Source of the DNA: Chitinophagaceae bacterium | Lineage (GTDB): Bacteria; Bacteroidota; Bacteroidia; Chitinophagales; Chitinophagaceae | Direction of reading: 5' to 3' | Length of the DNA stretch: 35,927 nucleotides | Assembly (NCBI GenBank): GCA_014379965.1 | Contig: JACMKU010000212.1 | Span: 1 to 35,927, forward strand | Notes under the pieces: generated by a model | What the model saw: only the letters and a program-made list of their open reading frames with translations | What the model was told of the DNA's origin: nothing | Database searches by the model: none | Made by a program: the position numbers and the translations under genes | Shown: positions 1 to 8,169 of the stretch, piece by piece | How the letters are laid out: the number at the start of each line of letters is the position of its first letter | How positions within the stretch are numbered: the first letter of the stretch is position 1

Positions 1-276
1 AGTAGTAATCAGGACTGACGAGGTTGTCTTATCCTTGACCATATATGTATTTCCATTAAAGTTAAACTTTGAAACCTTTCCAGCTTCGGTGCTCGTCGTC
101 TTTTCAGGCCACCAGGAGGGCCAGGTTTTTTCGTCAAAAAGCCGCCTCTGCATGCCCTGCCGGTTAGCGGCAAGAGACACTTCCTGATGCAGATCAATAA
201 CGTTCGGGATAAACAGGTACAGGGAGCCCAGTAGCAAACCCAGGCCGACGATCGCGAACAACGCCCATTTTTTCAT
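1..276 (-). CDS. N-terminal part of a membrane-anchored SRPBCC-like protein (runs off the window)
   Basis: This is the first 92 codons of a leftward gene that is open at the window edge. The start is the ATG at 274-276. The protein begins MKKWALFAIVGLGLLLGSLYLF, a single N-terminal membrane segment or uncleaved signal of about 20 residues. A short linker follows and then a region with LAANRQGMQRRLFDEKTWPSWW. This layout (anchor, then 'isoprenoid-binding fold' start with a tryptophan-rich W-x-x-WWP motif) resembles Bacteroidota SRPBCC/GyrI-like proteins. That assignment rests on recall of the N-terminal pattern only, since the ligand-binding body lies outside the window. No function can be claimed. 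Confidence 0.5.
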   Translation of the reverse strand, partial: MKKWALFAIVGLGLLLGSLYLFIPNVIDLHQEVSLAANRQGMQRRLFDEKTWPSWWPEKTTSTEAGKVSKFNFNGNTYMVKDKTTSSVLITT

Positions 277-320
277 TACAATTCCAATTTTGCCCTTGAG
301 GGATAATTCGTTAAAGATAA

Positions 321-510
321 ACGAAGTCGGGAAGTCCGGGAGACGGAAAGTCCGAAAGTCCGGAAGTCCGAAAGACCGGGGAGACGGAAGTCAGAAAGAC
401 CGGAAGTCCGAAAGACCAGTCTTAAGTCGCTACAGAACTACATGACTCCCACGTCATGACTGGTCTTCCGGACTTCCGGACTTTCCCGACTTTCGGTCTT
501 CTTTTCTCGA
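321..510. repeat. Purine-rich GAAGTCCG/AAAGACCG repeat with inverted partner (family 1, copy 1)
   Basis: The left part (about 321-421) is an irregular direct repetition of 8-9-mers such as GGAAGTCCG and GAAAGACCG. The right part (458-505) is its reverse complement. The best-matched arms are 401-421 and 458-478, which pair over 21 nt with one mismatch. The 36-nt spacer holds a small extra hairpin (ATGAC, then GTCAT). The element fills most of the 263-bp gap between two divergent genes (276 and 540). A second copy lies at 30794-31034. No spacer-like unique units occur, so it is not a CRISPR array. The role is unknown. Confidence 0.85.
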
Positions 511-539
511 AATTTAAGTACCTTGAACACTCAACCTGA

Positions 540-1121
540 ATGCTGAAGAAGATTGTCGCCATATTGCTTATGACCCTACTGCTATTCAACTGGTTTGGAT
601 ACAAGCTAGCGCTGAATTTTATGCAGAAACAGGCCGATTTACGGATGGAAACCCGGATCGATGGCAATGAATACGAAGAATCGCAATTGGTTGAACTCCG
701 CGTTCCTTTACAGCTCCCATATCAAAATACATGGACCGAATTTGAGCGATGCTATGGTGAAATAGAAATCGATGGCCAATTATATACCTACGTGAAGAGA
801 AAAGTCGAGGAAAACTTTCTCGTTCTCAAATGCCTTCCCAATCACAATAAGCAGGTCATCAAAGCAACTGATAATATCCTGTTCCAGGCGTTCAATGGCC
901 TCGACCTGCAGAATAATGGGAAGCAGTCGTCCCCTTTAGCAAAAATCCTGAAGAATATCTTAGTCGATTATGACGATCACAATAATTCCTGGCAGTTGAA
1001 GCTGGCTGGTCAGCAAGACCATGACTGGTTAGATAACGACAATCAACTTACTTCTTCGGCCTATCTTCCTGTTGGAGAACAGCCACCGGAAACGATCCGT
1101 CCATCGGATATCGTAGGTTAA
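540..1121 (+). CDS. Small anchored protein of unknown function, first gene of a PAP2/barrel module (copy A)
   Basis: The 193-residue protein has an N-terminal hydrophobic stretch (about residues 4-20, AILLMTLLLFNWFGY) that would act as a signal anchor, so the rest is probably periplasmic. I do not recognise a named family. It is a clear paralogue of the protein encoded at 17094-17663. Shared blocks are the hydrophobic start with FNW-GY, METRID/LETRID, ESQLVE-RV, LPYQ, FER-YGEIEIDG, YTYVK and C-PNH. The C-terminal third diverges and is polar. The next gene, 48 bp downstream, encodes a PAP2/haloperoxidase-like lipoprotein, and then comes an outer-membrane barrel. The paralogue sits in the same company, which suggests the three products work together at the cell envelope. 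A weak hairpin lies at about 1122-1147. The start ATG lacks a Shine-Dalgarno sequence. Confidence 0.8.
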   Translation: MLKKIVAILLMTLLLFNWFGYKLALNFMQKQADLRMETRIDGNEYEESQLVELRVPLQLPYQNTWTEFERCYGEIEIDGQLYTYVKRKVEENFLVLKCLPNHNKQVIKATDNILFQAFNGLDLQNNGKQSSPLAKILKNILVDYDDHNNSWQLKLAGQQDHDWLDNDNQLTSSAYLPVGEQPPETIRPSDIVG

Positions 1122-1169
1122 TTCTTTCCTGGTTAGAGGAAGAATAGTTCTCATTAATTCAAAATAACA

Positions 1170-2513
1170 ATGAAAAAATTTTGGTGGATAGCCTGCCTGT
1201 GCTATGTAATGGTATCGTGTAAGCAGGATTCGGATGAATACAAAATTGTGTTCAGCGATCCCGTTTTATATAGTAAGACAGTCAAGCAGCTCAACGATGT
1301 GGTGTTGGAAAATAATTTCCCACCCATGATCGCCAGCCGTAATTATGCGTACGCCAACATCGCGGCTTACGAATGCATGGCCGCCGGCGATTCTAACTAT
1401 GTAAGCCTATCGGGTCAAATCAAACACCTTCCTCCAATGCCCAAGCCAGTTGCCCAGGACGAGACTGATTTTAGGCTAGCCGCATTGTTGGCTTTTACAA
1501 AGGTGGCAAATTTCGTCACGTTCCCGGAAGGAAGCATGATGACCTACTATGAGGAGTTGACTTCGAAGGCAAGGAAGGCGGGCATGTCGCGTCGAATCCT
1601 GGACAATACCATTGCTTTCTCTGATACCATATTCGCGACAGTGTTGAAATGGAGCCGCGGCGATAACTACGCTCGTACTCGCAGCGCCGAAAAATTTACC
1701 GTGCGCAATGAGGAAGGCCGTTGGGTGCCTACGCCTCCGATGTATGCCCAGGCAATCGAGCCCCATTGGAATGAAATACGTTGTCTCGTACTCGATTCAA
1801 GTTCTCAATTCACAGCGCCGCCTCCACCACTTTTCAATGTCAAGGACACGAATAGCGAATATTCGAAGGCGTTAATGGAAGTCATGCACACTGTCGAAAA
1901 TCTTACCGAGGAGCAGAAACATATCGCTGACTTCTGGGATGACAATCCATTTAAACTAAATGTGAGCGGTCACGTGATGTTTGCAACGAAGAAGTTCTCA
2001 CCATCGGGTCATTGGATGAACATAGTAGGGATAGCTGCTCAAAAAGCAAATGCAGACTTCTCTACCACTGTCGCCTCTTATGTGCAGACGAGTATTGCGC
2101 TGTTCGATGCGTTCATCTCTTGCTGGCAGGAGAAGTTCCATTATAATTACATCCGTCCCGAGACAGCAATAAATAAGTATATCAATGGTGAGTGGCAGCC
2201 CTATATCCAGACCCCTCCATTCCCTTCTTATACGAGTGGGCATGCCACGATTTCAGCCGCAGCGGCGGAAGTGATGACCAATTGGTACGGTGACAATCTT
2301 TCTTTTACCGACACATCTTCCCTGGAATTCGGTATTAAGAGCAGACAAATAAAATCTTTCCGCGAAGCCGCAAAAGAGGCTGCCATGTCGAGATTATATG
2401 GGGGAATTCATTACAGGTTCGACAACGAAATGGGAAACAAATGCGGCGTTTTGCTTGGAGACCTGGTTCTCCAGCGTCTTAAACTCAAGAAACAAGATTC
2501 AAAAACGAATTAA
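1170..2513 (+). CDS. PAP2/vanadium haloperoxidase-like lipoprotein (copy A)
   Basis: The 447-residue product starts with a lipoprotein signal (VMVSC, Cys17). The C-terminal half carries the three vanadate/phosphate-binding motifs of the PAP2 superfamily: K322-x6-R329-P330, P352-SYTS-G357-H358, and S407-R408-x5-H414-x3-D418. These are the residues expected for a vanadium-dependent haloperoxidase or a related acid phosphatase, and sequence alone does not separate the two. The N-terminal half aligns loosely with the PAP2 bundle but lacks the motifs, as in the two-bundle architecture of vanadium chloroperoxidase. It lies between the small anchored protein and an outer-membrane barrel whose start is 10 bp downstream, so the three are probably one operon. 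Substrate unknown. Confidence 0.85.
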   Translation: MKKFWWIACLCYVMVSCKQDSDEYKIVFSDPVLYSKTVKQLNDVVLENNFPPMIASRNYAYANIAAYECMAAGDSNYVSLSGQIKHLPPMPKPVAQDETDFRLAALLAFTKVANFVTFPEGSMMTYYEELTSKARKAGMSRRILDNTIAFSDTIFATVLKWSRGDNYARTRSAEKFTVRNEEGRWVPTPPMYAQAIEPHWNEIRCLVLDSSSQFTAPPPPLFNVKDTNSEYSKALMEVMHTVENLTEEQKHIADFWDDNPFKLNVSGHVMFATKKFSPSGHWMNIVGIAAQKANADFSTTVASYVQTSIALFDAFISCWQEKFHYNYIRPETAINKYINGEWQPYIQTPPFPSYTSGHATISAAAAEVMTNWYGDNLSFTDTSSLEFGIKSRQIKSFREAAKEAAMSRLYGGIHYRFDNEMGNKCGVLLGDLVLQRLKLKKQDSKTN

Positions 2514-2523
2514 ATTAACTGCT

Positions 2524-3594
2524 ATGCTACGTATTACTTCAATATTATTAATTCTTGCACTTGCCGGTGTTTCGCAACCCTCATTCGGGCAAGGTTGCGT
2601 GGCCATCAAAGGCACCGCCGGTATTTGTAGCCGTCCTTCCGATGCCAAAGGATGGGAGATGAATCTCAACAACCGCTACTTCAAATCTTACAAACATTTT
2701 GTAGGCACCGAAGAGCAACATCACAGGATCAAAGAAAAGAGCAATGTTATCAACTACGCATATGAATTGGATGTGACGGCTACACGTACGTTCAACTCAA
2801 GGTGGTCAGCGTCAGTTACATTACCCATCATGGCTTTCGGACGTACATCGTTGTATGAGCATGATGGTCAGACAAGGCATGCGACACACTCATTCGGCAT
2901 TGGCGATGTGAGGTTTAGTGCATATCGTTGGATGTTTGATCCCAAGACGGCTCACAAAGGAAATGTACAGCTCGGCATCGGCATCAAGCTGCCAACTGGA
3001 GCTTACAACTATACAGACTATTTCTACAAGAAAGCCGATTCAAGCGTGCTTGGGGCCGTGGATCAATCTATTCAACCAGGCGATGGTGGTACAGGACTTA
3101 CTTTCGAGCTGAATAGCTTCTATAACTTCACACACAAACTTGGTGTCTATGGTAGTTTCTTTTACCTGGTGAATCCACGAGAAGTGAACGGAACTTCCAC
3201 TACCCGTGGCGGCGTTGCTTCAGCGACTGCGAAGAAATACAATACGGATGTGATGAGCGTGCCGGACCTTTTCATGACGCGCGTTGGTGTAAGCTACATG
3301 GTTAATAAATTAACCTTCTCCGGTGGCGTGCGCGTGGAGGGTTTGCCTTCGAGTGATTTGATCGGCGGGAGTCGCGGTTTTAGAAGACCAGGATACATTA
3401 TTTCTGCCGAGCCTTCAGTGACGCTGGTTACCAAGCAGGCGAGTTTCAACCTGAGTGTGCCTTTCGCACTCAAAAGAAATCGTACGCAAAGTGATTCGGA
3501 CAAACGTCGTACTGCCGACACTGGTGTGCACGCACAGGGCGATGCGGCATTCGCGGACTATCTCGTGAGTGCGGGCGTGACCTTCCGGTTATAA
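2524..3594 (+). CDS. Outer-membrane beta-barrel protein of unknown substrate (copy A)
   Basis: The reading frame is open further upstream (to 2398), but the ATG at 2524 is the better start. It follows the PAP2 stop by 10 bp and gives a proper cleavable signal peptide (MLRITSILLILALAGVSQPSFGQ). The mature part of the 356-residue protein alternates short amphipathic strands with turns, and it ends in an aromatic-rich strand finishing in F-R-L, as is usual for outer-membrane barrels. It recalls the broad 'transporter/MetA-pathway' barrel group, but I cannot name a substrate. It is the last gene of the module, followed at once by an intrinsic terminator. The barrel at 16027-16989 plays the equivalent part in the second module but is not closely similar in sequence. 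Confidence 0.7.
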   Translation: MLRITSILLILALAGVSQPSFGQGCVAIKGTAGICSRPSDAKGWEMNLNNRYFKSYKHFVGTEEQHHRIKEKSNVINYAYELDVTATRTFNSRWSASVTLPIMAFGRTSLYEHDGQTRHATHSFGIGDVRFSAYRWMFDPKTAHKGNVQLGIGIKLPTGAYNYTDYFYKKADSSVLGAVDQSIQPGDGGTGLTFELNSFYNFTHKLGVYGSFFYLVNPREVNGTSTTRGGVASATAKKYNTDVMSVPDLFMTRVGVSYMVNKLTFSGGVRVEGLPSSDLIGGSRGFRRPGYIISAEPSVTLVTKQASFNLSVPFALKRNRTQSDSDKRRTADTGVHAQGDAAFADYLVSAGVTFRL

Positions 3595-3614
3595 CCTATT
3601 AAGAACAATTCCTT

Positions 3615-3652
3615 AAAGGCTGCAGGCGAGTATCGACCTGCAGCTTTTTTTT
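3615..3652 (+). terminator. Intrinsic terminator after the first PAP2/barrel module
   Basis: The stem GCTGCAGG (3619-3626) pairs with CCTGCAGC (3637-3644), and a run of eight T follows directly. It ends the operon 540-3594. Confidence 0.85.
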
Positions 3653-3691
3653 GACAATAAACTATCGAGGACTTATCACCGTTTCCCAACC

Positions 3692-3719
3692 GCAAACGTT
3701 TGCAACCGCTCAAGCGGTT
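3692..3719. promoter_or_regulatory. Candidate LacI-family operator upstream of the sucrose operon
   Basis: GCAAACGTTTGC (3692-3703) is a perfect 12-bp palindrome with the central CG typical of LacI/GalR-family operators. A second palindrome, AACCGCT-CA-AGCGGTT (3704-3719), adjoins it directly. The pair lies 74 bp (first site) before the transporter start. Related sequences occur at 11012-11023 and 19812-19823, and a LacI-type regulator is encoded at 11126-12118. Binding is inferred, not shown. Confidence 0.6.
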
Positions 3720-3777
3720 CTGATAGACATCCAGAATAAATTCCTTTTGTTATATTTTACTGGTCAAATGCTTGCTT

Positions 3778-5115
3778 ATGAGTCAATCGAAGCCAAGACT
3801 TAGCTTCTTGCAGATCATCAATATGAATGTCGGGTTCTTCGGCATTCAATATAGTTTTGGCTTGCAGCAAAGCGCTGTGAATCCGATCTACGATTTCCTC
3901 GGCGCAAAACCTGATGAGATTCCGCTGTTGAACCTTGCCGGGCCAATAACGGGTTTGTTGATCCAGCCGATCATCGGAGCGCTGAGTGATAAGACCTGGC
4001 ATCCCCGGTACGGTAGGCGAAAGCCATATTTTTTTATTGGCGCATTGTTCTGCAGCATCTGCCTATTCTTTTATCCTTTCAGTACCGAGTTATGGATGGC
4101 GGTAGGGCTGCTATGGATCCTCGACGCAGCCAACAATACGGCAATGGAACCGTACCGTGCTTTCATTGCTGACAAGTTGCCTCCTAGCCAGTACGCAACA
4201 GGATTTCTCACCCAAAGCTTCTTTACGGGGCTTGGCATAACGCTGGCTAACATCTCCTTGTTTATCTTTCAAAAATACTTTCCTGAAGGAAGTGGAAAGA
4301 TTCCGTATTGGGTTTTCGGCTCATTCTTCCTTGGATCGGTTTGTTCGATTACCTCCGTTTTGTGGTCGATAAAGAAAACGCCAGAGATACCGCCGACGGC
4401 TGAGGAGTTGGCTGCGCTTAGAGCGGAGAAGCGGGGTATTGCAACTCCTTTCCTGGAAATTGCTCATGCTATTAAGGACATGCCACAGGTGATGTGGCAG
4501 TTGGGCCTTGTCTACCTCTTTCAATGGTATGCCCTGTTTTGCTATTGGCAAAACGCATCCAAGAGTATTGCCCTATCCGTTTGGAAAACTACACCTGTTG
4601 AGAATAAGAAGCTGTACGAGGAGGCGGTCGGTTGGACGGGCCTGGTGAATGGCTGGTATAATGTTGTGACTTTCCTGTCAGCGTTCGCTCTCGTAGGATT
4701 GGCGAAGAGGTGGAGTCCAAAGGTGGTCCATGTACTTTGTCTAACTATAGCAGGAATAGGACTGATCATTTTCCCACACATCGAGAATAAATATTTGTTG
4801 TTTGCACCCATGACAGGTTTTGGGATCGCATGGGCAAGTATGATGGGCATTCCTTACCTAATGGTGGTACACGCCATACCGAAGGAGCGATATGGCGTGT
4901 ATATGGGCATCATAAACATGATGATAGTAATACCGATGATAATTCAAAACCTGACCTTTGGCTATGTGCTGAGAAACTTTCTCGATAACGATGCGGGAAA
5001 GGCGATTGGGTTTGCGGGAATTTTGCTCCTCATAGCAGGAGTCGCCACCATGTTGATCAGAACAAAAAAATTGACACCAGAAGAAATGGTCCTTCCTACA
5101 ACCGGAGGGCACTAA
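3778..5115 (+). CDS. GPH/MFS-type sugar transporter, probably for sucrose
   Basis: This is a 445-residue, 12-helix membrane protein. Its N-terminus ([24 protein letters not shown]) and the loop [19 protein letters not shown] are characteristic of the sucrose/maltose branch of the glycoside-pentoside-hexuronide/MFS sugar transporters found in Bacteroidota. The ATG at 3778 is preferred over the in-frame TTG at 3772. An out-of-frame ATG 10 nt upstream opens only an 11-codon reading frame. The gene is first in an operon with fructokinase (10 bp downstream) and amylosucrase, which makes sucrose the likely substrate, although maltose-like sugars cannot be excluded. A LacI-like operator lies upstream. 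Confidence 0.82.
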   Translation: MSQSKPRLSFLQIINMNVGFFGIQYSFGLQQSAVNPIYDFLGAKPDEIPLLNLAGPITGLLIQPIIGALSDKTWHPRYGRRKPYFFIGALFCSICLFFYPFSTELWMAVGLLWILDAANNTAMEPYRAFIADKLPPSQYATGFLTQSFFTGLGITLANISLFIFQKYFPEGSGKIPYWVFGSFFLGSVCSITSVLWSIKKTPEIPPTAEELAALRAEKRGIATPFLEIAHAIKDMPQVMWQLGLVYLFQWYALFCYWQNASKSIALSVWKTTPVENKKLYEEAVGWTGLVNGWYNVVTFLSAFALVGLAKRWSPKVVHVLCLTIAGIGLIIFPHIENKYLLFAPMTGFGIAWASMMGIPYLMVVHAIPKERYGVYMGIINMMIVIPMIIQNLTFGYVLRNFLDNDAGKAIGFAGILLLIAGVATMLIRTKKLTPEEMVLPTTGGH

Positions 5116-5125
5116 GAATTAGCCC

Positions 5126-6100
5126 ATGATTGAATCATCCCTTGGAAAAAATAAGATCCTTTGCATAGGTGAGGCATTGATCGACATGATCTGCACTGAC
5201 AAAGGCATGAGCCTCACAAACGGTCAGCACTTCCTGAAGAAACCGGGTGGGGCTCCTACGAACGTAGCTGCTGCCATCGCTGCTTTAGGTGGACAGGTTG
5301 ACCTGGCGGCCAAGGTTGGCAATGATCCTTTTGGTAAACACCTGATCGATACGATGGAATCGTTTGGAGTTTCTACGCGATGGATCATACAGGATGAATC
5401 TTCCTTTACCACGTTCGCTTTCGTTTCCCTTATGGAGGATGGAGAACGAGATTTTTATTTTAACAGGGGCGCCGATGGTCAGCTGAGTAGGCATGAACTA
5501 GAGGGAATTGTGCTCGACGATTATTCCATTGTTCACTTCGGTTCCGCCACGGGTTTCCTCCCGGGTCCTTTGCAAGCCGCATACCAGGGAATGCTCCAAA
5601 AAGCATTGCAGGAGAAAGTTTTCATCAGCTTTGATCCTAATTACCGTCACCTTCTATTCAGAAACAATACTCAGACATTCATCGATCAGTCCTGGAATTT
5701 CCTTGAGCGTTGCCATTTTTTTAAACTCAGCGATGAAGAAGCGCTGCTGCTTACCGGAAGTAATACTCTAAGCGATGCGGTGGATATGCTTCACCAAAAG
5801 ACGACATCCGTATTCGCAATTACGCTAGGAAAGGAAGGTACTCTGTTGGGCTATCGGGGAAAATCCTCAATCATCCCAAGTATAGAGGTCAGCCCGGTTG
5901 ATACAACGGGCGCAGGAGATGCATTTGTCGGTGCGGTCCTTTTTCAGTTGAGTAGATATTCCATTGATGAAATAGGCGAACTGAATGAAGAGGATTGGGC
6001 GAGAGTCATATTCAATGGCAACAAAGCCGGTGCGAGGACTTGCGAGTATCTTGGCGCAATGGAGGCTTTCAAACACCTCAACACCAGCATTTTCAAATAA
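5126..6100 (+). CDS. PfkB-family fructokinase
   Basis: The 324-residue cytoplasmic sugar kinase of the ribokinase/PfkB family shows KPGGAPTNVAAAIAALGG (about 39-56, sugar-binding signature 1) and DTTGAGDAF (259-267), with D265 as the catalytic base. FDPNYR (169-174) and a GERDF lid segment are typical of bacterial fructokinases. It would phosphorylate the fructose released by the amylosucrase encoded 6 bp downstream, using ATP. The start ATG at 5126 lies 10 bp after the transporter stop. The first seven residues before KILCIGEALIDM are a little longer than usual but harmless. Fructokinase is favoured over other PfkB kinases mainly by context. Confidence 0.85.
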   Translation: MIESSLGKNKILCIGEALIDMICTDKGMSLTNGQHFLKKPGGAPTNVAAAIAALGGQVDLAAKVGNDPFGKHLIDTMESFGVSTRWIIQDESSFTTFAFVSLMEDGERDFYFNRGADGQLSRHELEGIVLDDYSIVHFGSATGFLPGPLQAAYQGMLQKALQEKVFISFDPNYRHLLFRNNTQTFIDQSWNFLERCHFFKLSDEEALLLTGSNTLSDAVDMLHQKTTSVFAITLGKEGTLLGYRGKSSIIPSIEVSPVDTTGAGDAFVGAVLFQLSRYSIDEIGELNEEDWARVIFNGNKAGARTCEYLGAMEAFKHLNTSIFK

Positions 6101-6106
6101 ACAGTA

Positions 6107-8056
6107 TTGTACAATCGCGCTTTACATACCAGGATTAACGAGGTGCTTCAGCAGCATCAATTCGATATTGCAGGTGAGGACAACGCGTTTTATGCTCGTT
6201 TTATCGCCAATGCAACGGCTATACACCACCTATTCGAAGAATTATATAGCGGCCACCCTCGCAAGGAGGAGTATGTTTCTGAGCTGATCAATTTAGTAGC
6301 CAAAGCATATCAGCAACGTAGCGAACCACTGAAGCAGCGGGATGAACAGAAGGAATCGGGTCTTTGGTTTCTAAGCAACGGACTTGTCGGAACGAGTTTA
6401 TATGTCGACAGGTTTTGCGGCGACATTTCAAACCTTGTAAAAAAGTTGGATTATTTCCAAAAGCTGGGTGTGAACCTACTTCATCTTATGCCGCTATTTG
6501 AAAGTCCAATGGGTGAAAGCGATGGGGGATATGCCATTTCTGATTTTAGGAAGTTGGATCCCCGTTTTGGAACACTTGCTGATCTTCAAGAATTGCAGCA
6601 CAGAATGCAAAAGGAAGACATGTACCTGATGCTGGACATCGTACTCAACCATACATCGCATCGTCATCACTGGGCCGAGGCAGCCAAAGCGGGCGATCCC
6701 GTCTACCAACAATATTTTCATGTCTACCCCGACCGTGTAATACCCGATCAGTTTGAGGAGTCTCTGCCTGACGTGTTTCCCGACAGCGCACCTGGCAATT
6801 TTACCTATAACGTGGAGATGAAGCAATGGGTGATGACCGTTTTCCATCAATATCAATGGGATTTGAATTTCTCGAACCCACGCGTCTTTCTCGAAATGCT
6901 TGACAATATCTTCTTCTATGCAAATCTTGGTGTGGATGTATTGAGGATAGATGCACCTGCGTTTATATGGAAACAGGTTGGCACAAATTGCCAGAACTTA
7001 CCCCAGGCACATACACTACTACGACTGATAAAGCAATGCGTGCATGTCGCCGCACCTGGAATGGCATTGCTAGCCGAAGCAATCGTGTCGCCGAGGGAGA
7101 TCATGAAGTATTTTGGCACAGGTAATTTTATAGCAAGAGAATGCGATCTGGCATATAATGCTACGCACATGGCGCTTCAGTGGGATGCTCTTGCAACGGC
7201 GGACACGCGCGTGATGCTTGCGGCGCAACATGAATTGTTACAGAAACCATATGGGACATCATGGATCACCTACACGCGATGTCACGATGATATCGGCCTC
7301 GGCTACGACGATTACATGATACAGCACGGAGGGTATGAACCCGCAAAACACAGAAAATTTCTACAGGAGTATTATTCCGGAAGCCATCCAAATACACCGG
7401 CTATTGGCGCGCTGTTCTCCGTGAACCCGCGAACTAACGACGCCAGGATAAGCGGAACTCTTGCCTCGCTCTGCGGACTAGAGAAAGCGATTCAAATCAA
7501 CGATGCCATTGCAATCGACTATGCAATCAGGAGGATCATATTGATGCAGGCGCATAGCCTTTTCATCGGTGGAATTCCCATGTTATTTTATGGCGACGAG
7601 GTGGGTTATACAAATGATTATTCTTATCAGAGTGATGCTGGTAAACACTATGATAATCGATGGATGCATCGGCCCATGATTGATTGGGAGAAGAATAAGA
7701 AAATTGAGAAGGAGGGAACAGTCGAGGATCGAATTTTTGCCGCCACTCAAAAACTCATAGTCATTAGAAAAAAAATCGCGGCCTTTGGCGACCATAAGAA
7801 CCTCACCTGGCTCACGCCGTACAATATTCATGTCGCAGGCTACCTGCGCACCTTCGAGGAAGAGAAGGTCTATTGTCTATTTAATTTCAGTGACAAAAAG
7901 TCTTATGTAAGTTGGCGGGTATTCCGCGAACATGGCCCCGATCCCGCGTCGTTGGTGGACGAATGGACGGACAACTCATATACATTAGGTGGTGATCCGG
8001 AATATATCGAATTGGAAGCGTATCAATTTTTGATACTTCAAGCATGCTACGTTTAA
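6107..8056 (+). CDS. Amylosucrase (GH13 subfamily 4)
   Basis: The 649-residue protein has no signal peptide and acts in the cytoplasm. It transfers the glucosyl unit of sucrose to a growing alpha-1,4-glucan and releases fructose. Length and sequence follow the Neisseria polysaccharea enzyme. ESDGGY gives D139, LDIVLNHTSHRHHW gives H182, VDVLRIDAPAFIWKQ gives R280 and nucleophile D282, LLAEAIVSP gives acid/base E324, and RCHDDIG gives H393/D394, so the full catalytic set is present. The start is a TTG at 6107, 6 bp after the fructokinase stop, with no better ATG nearby. The stop codon lies inside the long inverted repeat 8050-8169. A plain sucrose hydrolase of the same subfamily is the alternative. 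Confidence 0.9.
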   Translation: MYNRALHTRINEVLQQHQFDIAGEDNAFYARFIANATAIHHLFEELYSGHPRKEEYVSELINLVAKAYQQRSEPLKQRDEQKESGLWFLSNGLVGTSLYVDRFCGDISNLVKKLDYFQKLGVNLLHLMPLFESPMGESDGGYAISDFRKLDPRFGTLADLQELQHRMQKEDMYLMLDIVLNHTSHRHHWAEAAKAGDPVYQQYFHVYPDRVIPDQFEESLPDVFPDSAPGNFTYNVEMKQWVMTVFHQYQWDLNFSNPRVFLEMLDNIFFYANLGVDVLRIDAPAFIWKQVGTNCQNLPQAHTLLRLIKQCVHVAAPGMALLAEAIVSPREIMKYFGTGNFIARECDLAYNATHMALQWDALATADTRVMLAAQHELLQKPYGTSWITYTRCHDDIGLGYDDYMIQHGGYEPAKHRKFLQEYYSGSHPNTPAIGALFSVNPRTNDARISGTLASLCGLEKAIQINDAIAIDYAIRRIILMQAHSLFIGGIPMLFYGDEVGYTNDYSYQSDAGKHYDNRWMHRPMIDWEKNKKIEKEGTVEDRIFAATQKLIVIRKKIAAFGDHKNLTWLTPYNIHVAGYLRTFEEEKVYCLFNFSDKKSYVSWRVFREHGPDPASLVDEWTDNSYTLGGDPEYIELEAYQFLILQACYV

Positions 8057-8169
8057 CGTTTAAGGGTTTAACGTTTAACGTTCTTTAGGTTGCATATTTC
8101 ATGAGGCATAGAAGTTTAAGGTAGTTCGAGCTTAAGAACGTTAAACGTTAAACCCTTAAACGTTAAACG
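8050..8169. repeat. Perfect 36-nt inverted repeat built of CGTTTAA units (family 2, copy 1)
   Basis: The arms 8050-8085 and 8134-8169 are exact reverse complements over 36 nt, separated by 48 nt. Each arm is itself a string of CGTTTAAC and AAGGGTTTAACG units. The repeat lies between convergent genes and overlaps both: the amylosucrase stop (8054-8056) is in the left arm and the trehalase stop (8156-8158) in the right arm. It could form a long hairpin in either transcript and so act as a bidirectional transcript end, although no T run follows. A second, imperfect copy lies at 25998-26091. Confidence 0.95.

Noticed and set aside
321..420. Tandem repetition that could suggest a CRISPR array
   Set aside because: The units are 8-9 bases, degenerate and contiguous, with no unique spacers and no cas genes nearby.
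2398..2523. Upstream extension of the barrel gene overlapping the PAP2 gene by 116 bp
   Set aside because: It would place 42 polar residues before the signal peptide. The ATG at 2524 gives a normal exported protein.
540..8056. Idea that the first PAP2/barrel module and the sucrose operon form one transcript
   Set aside because: A clear terminator at 3615-3652 and an operator-like palindrome at 3692-3703 separate them.
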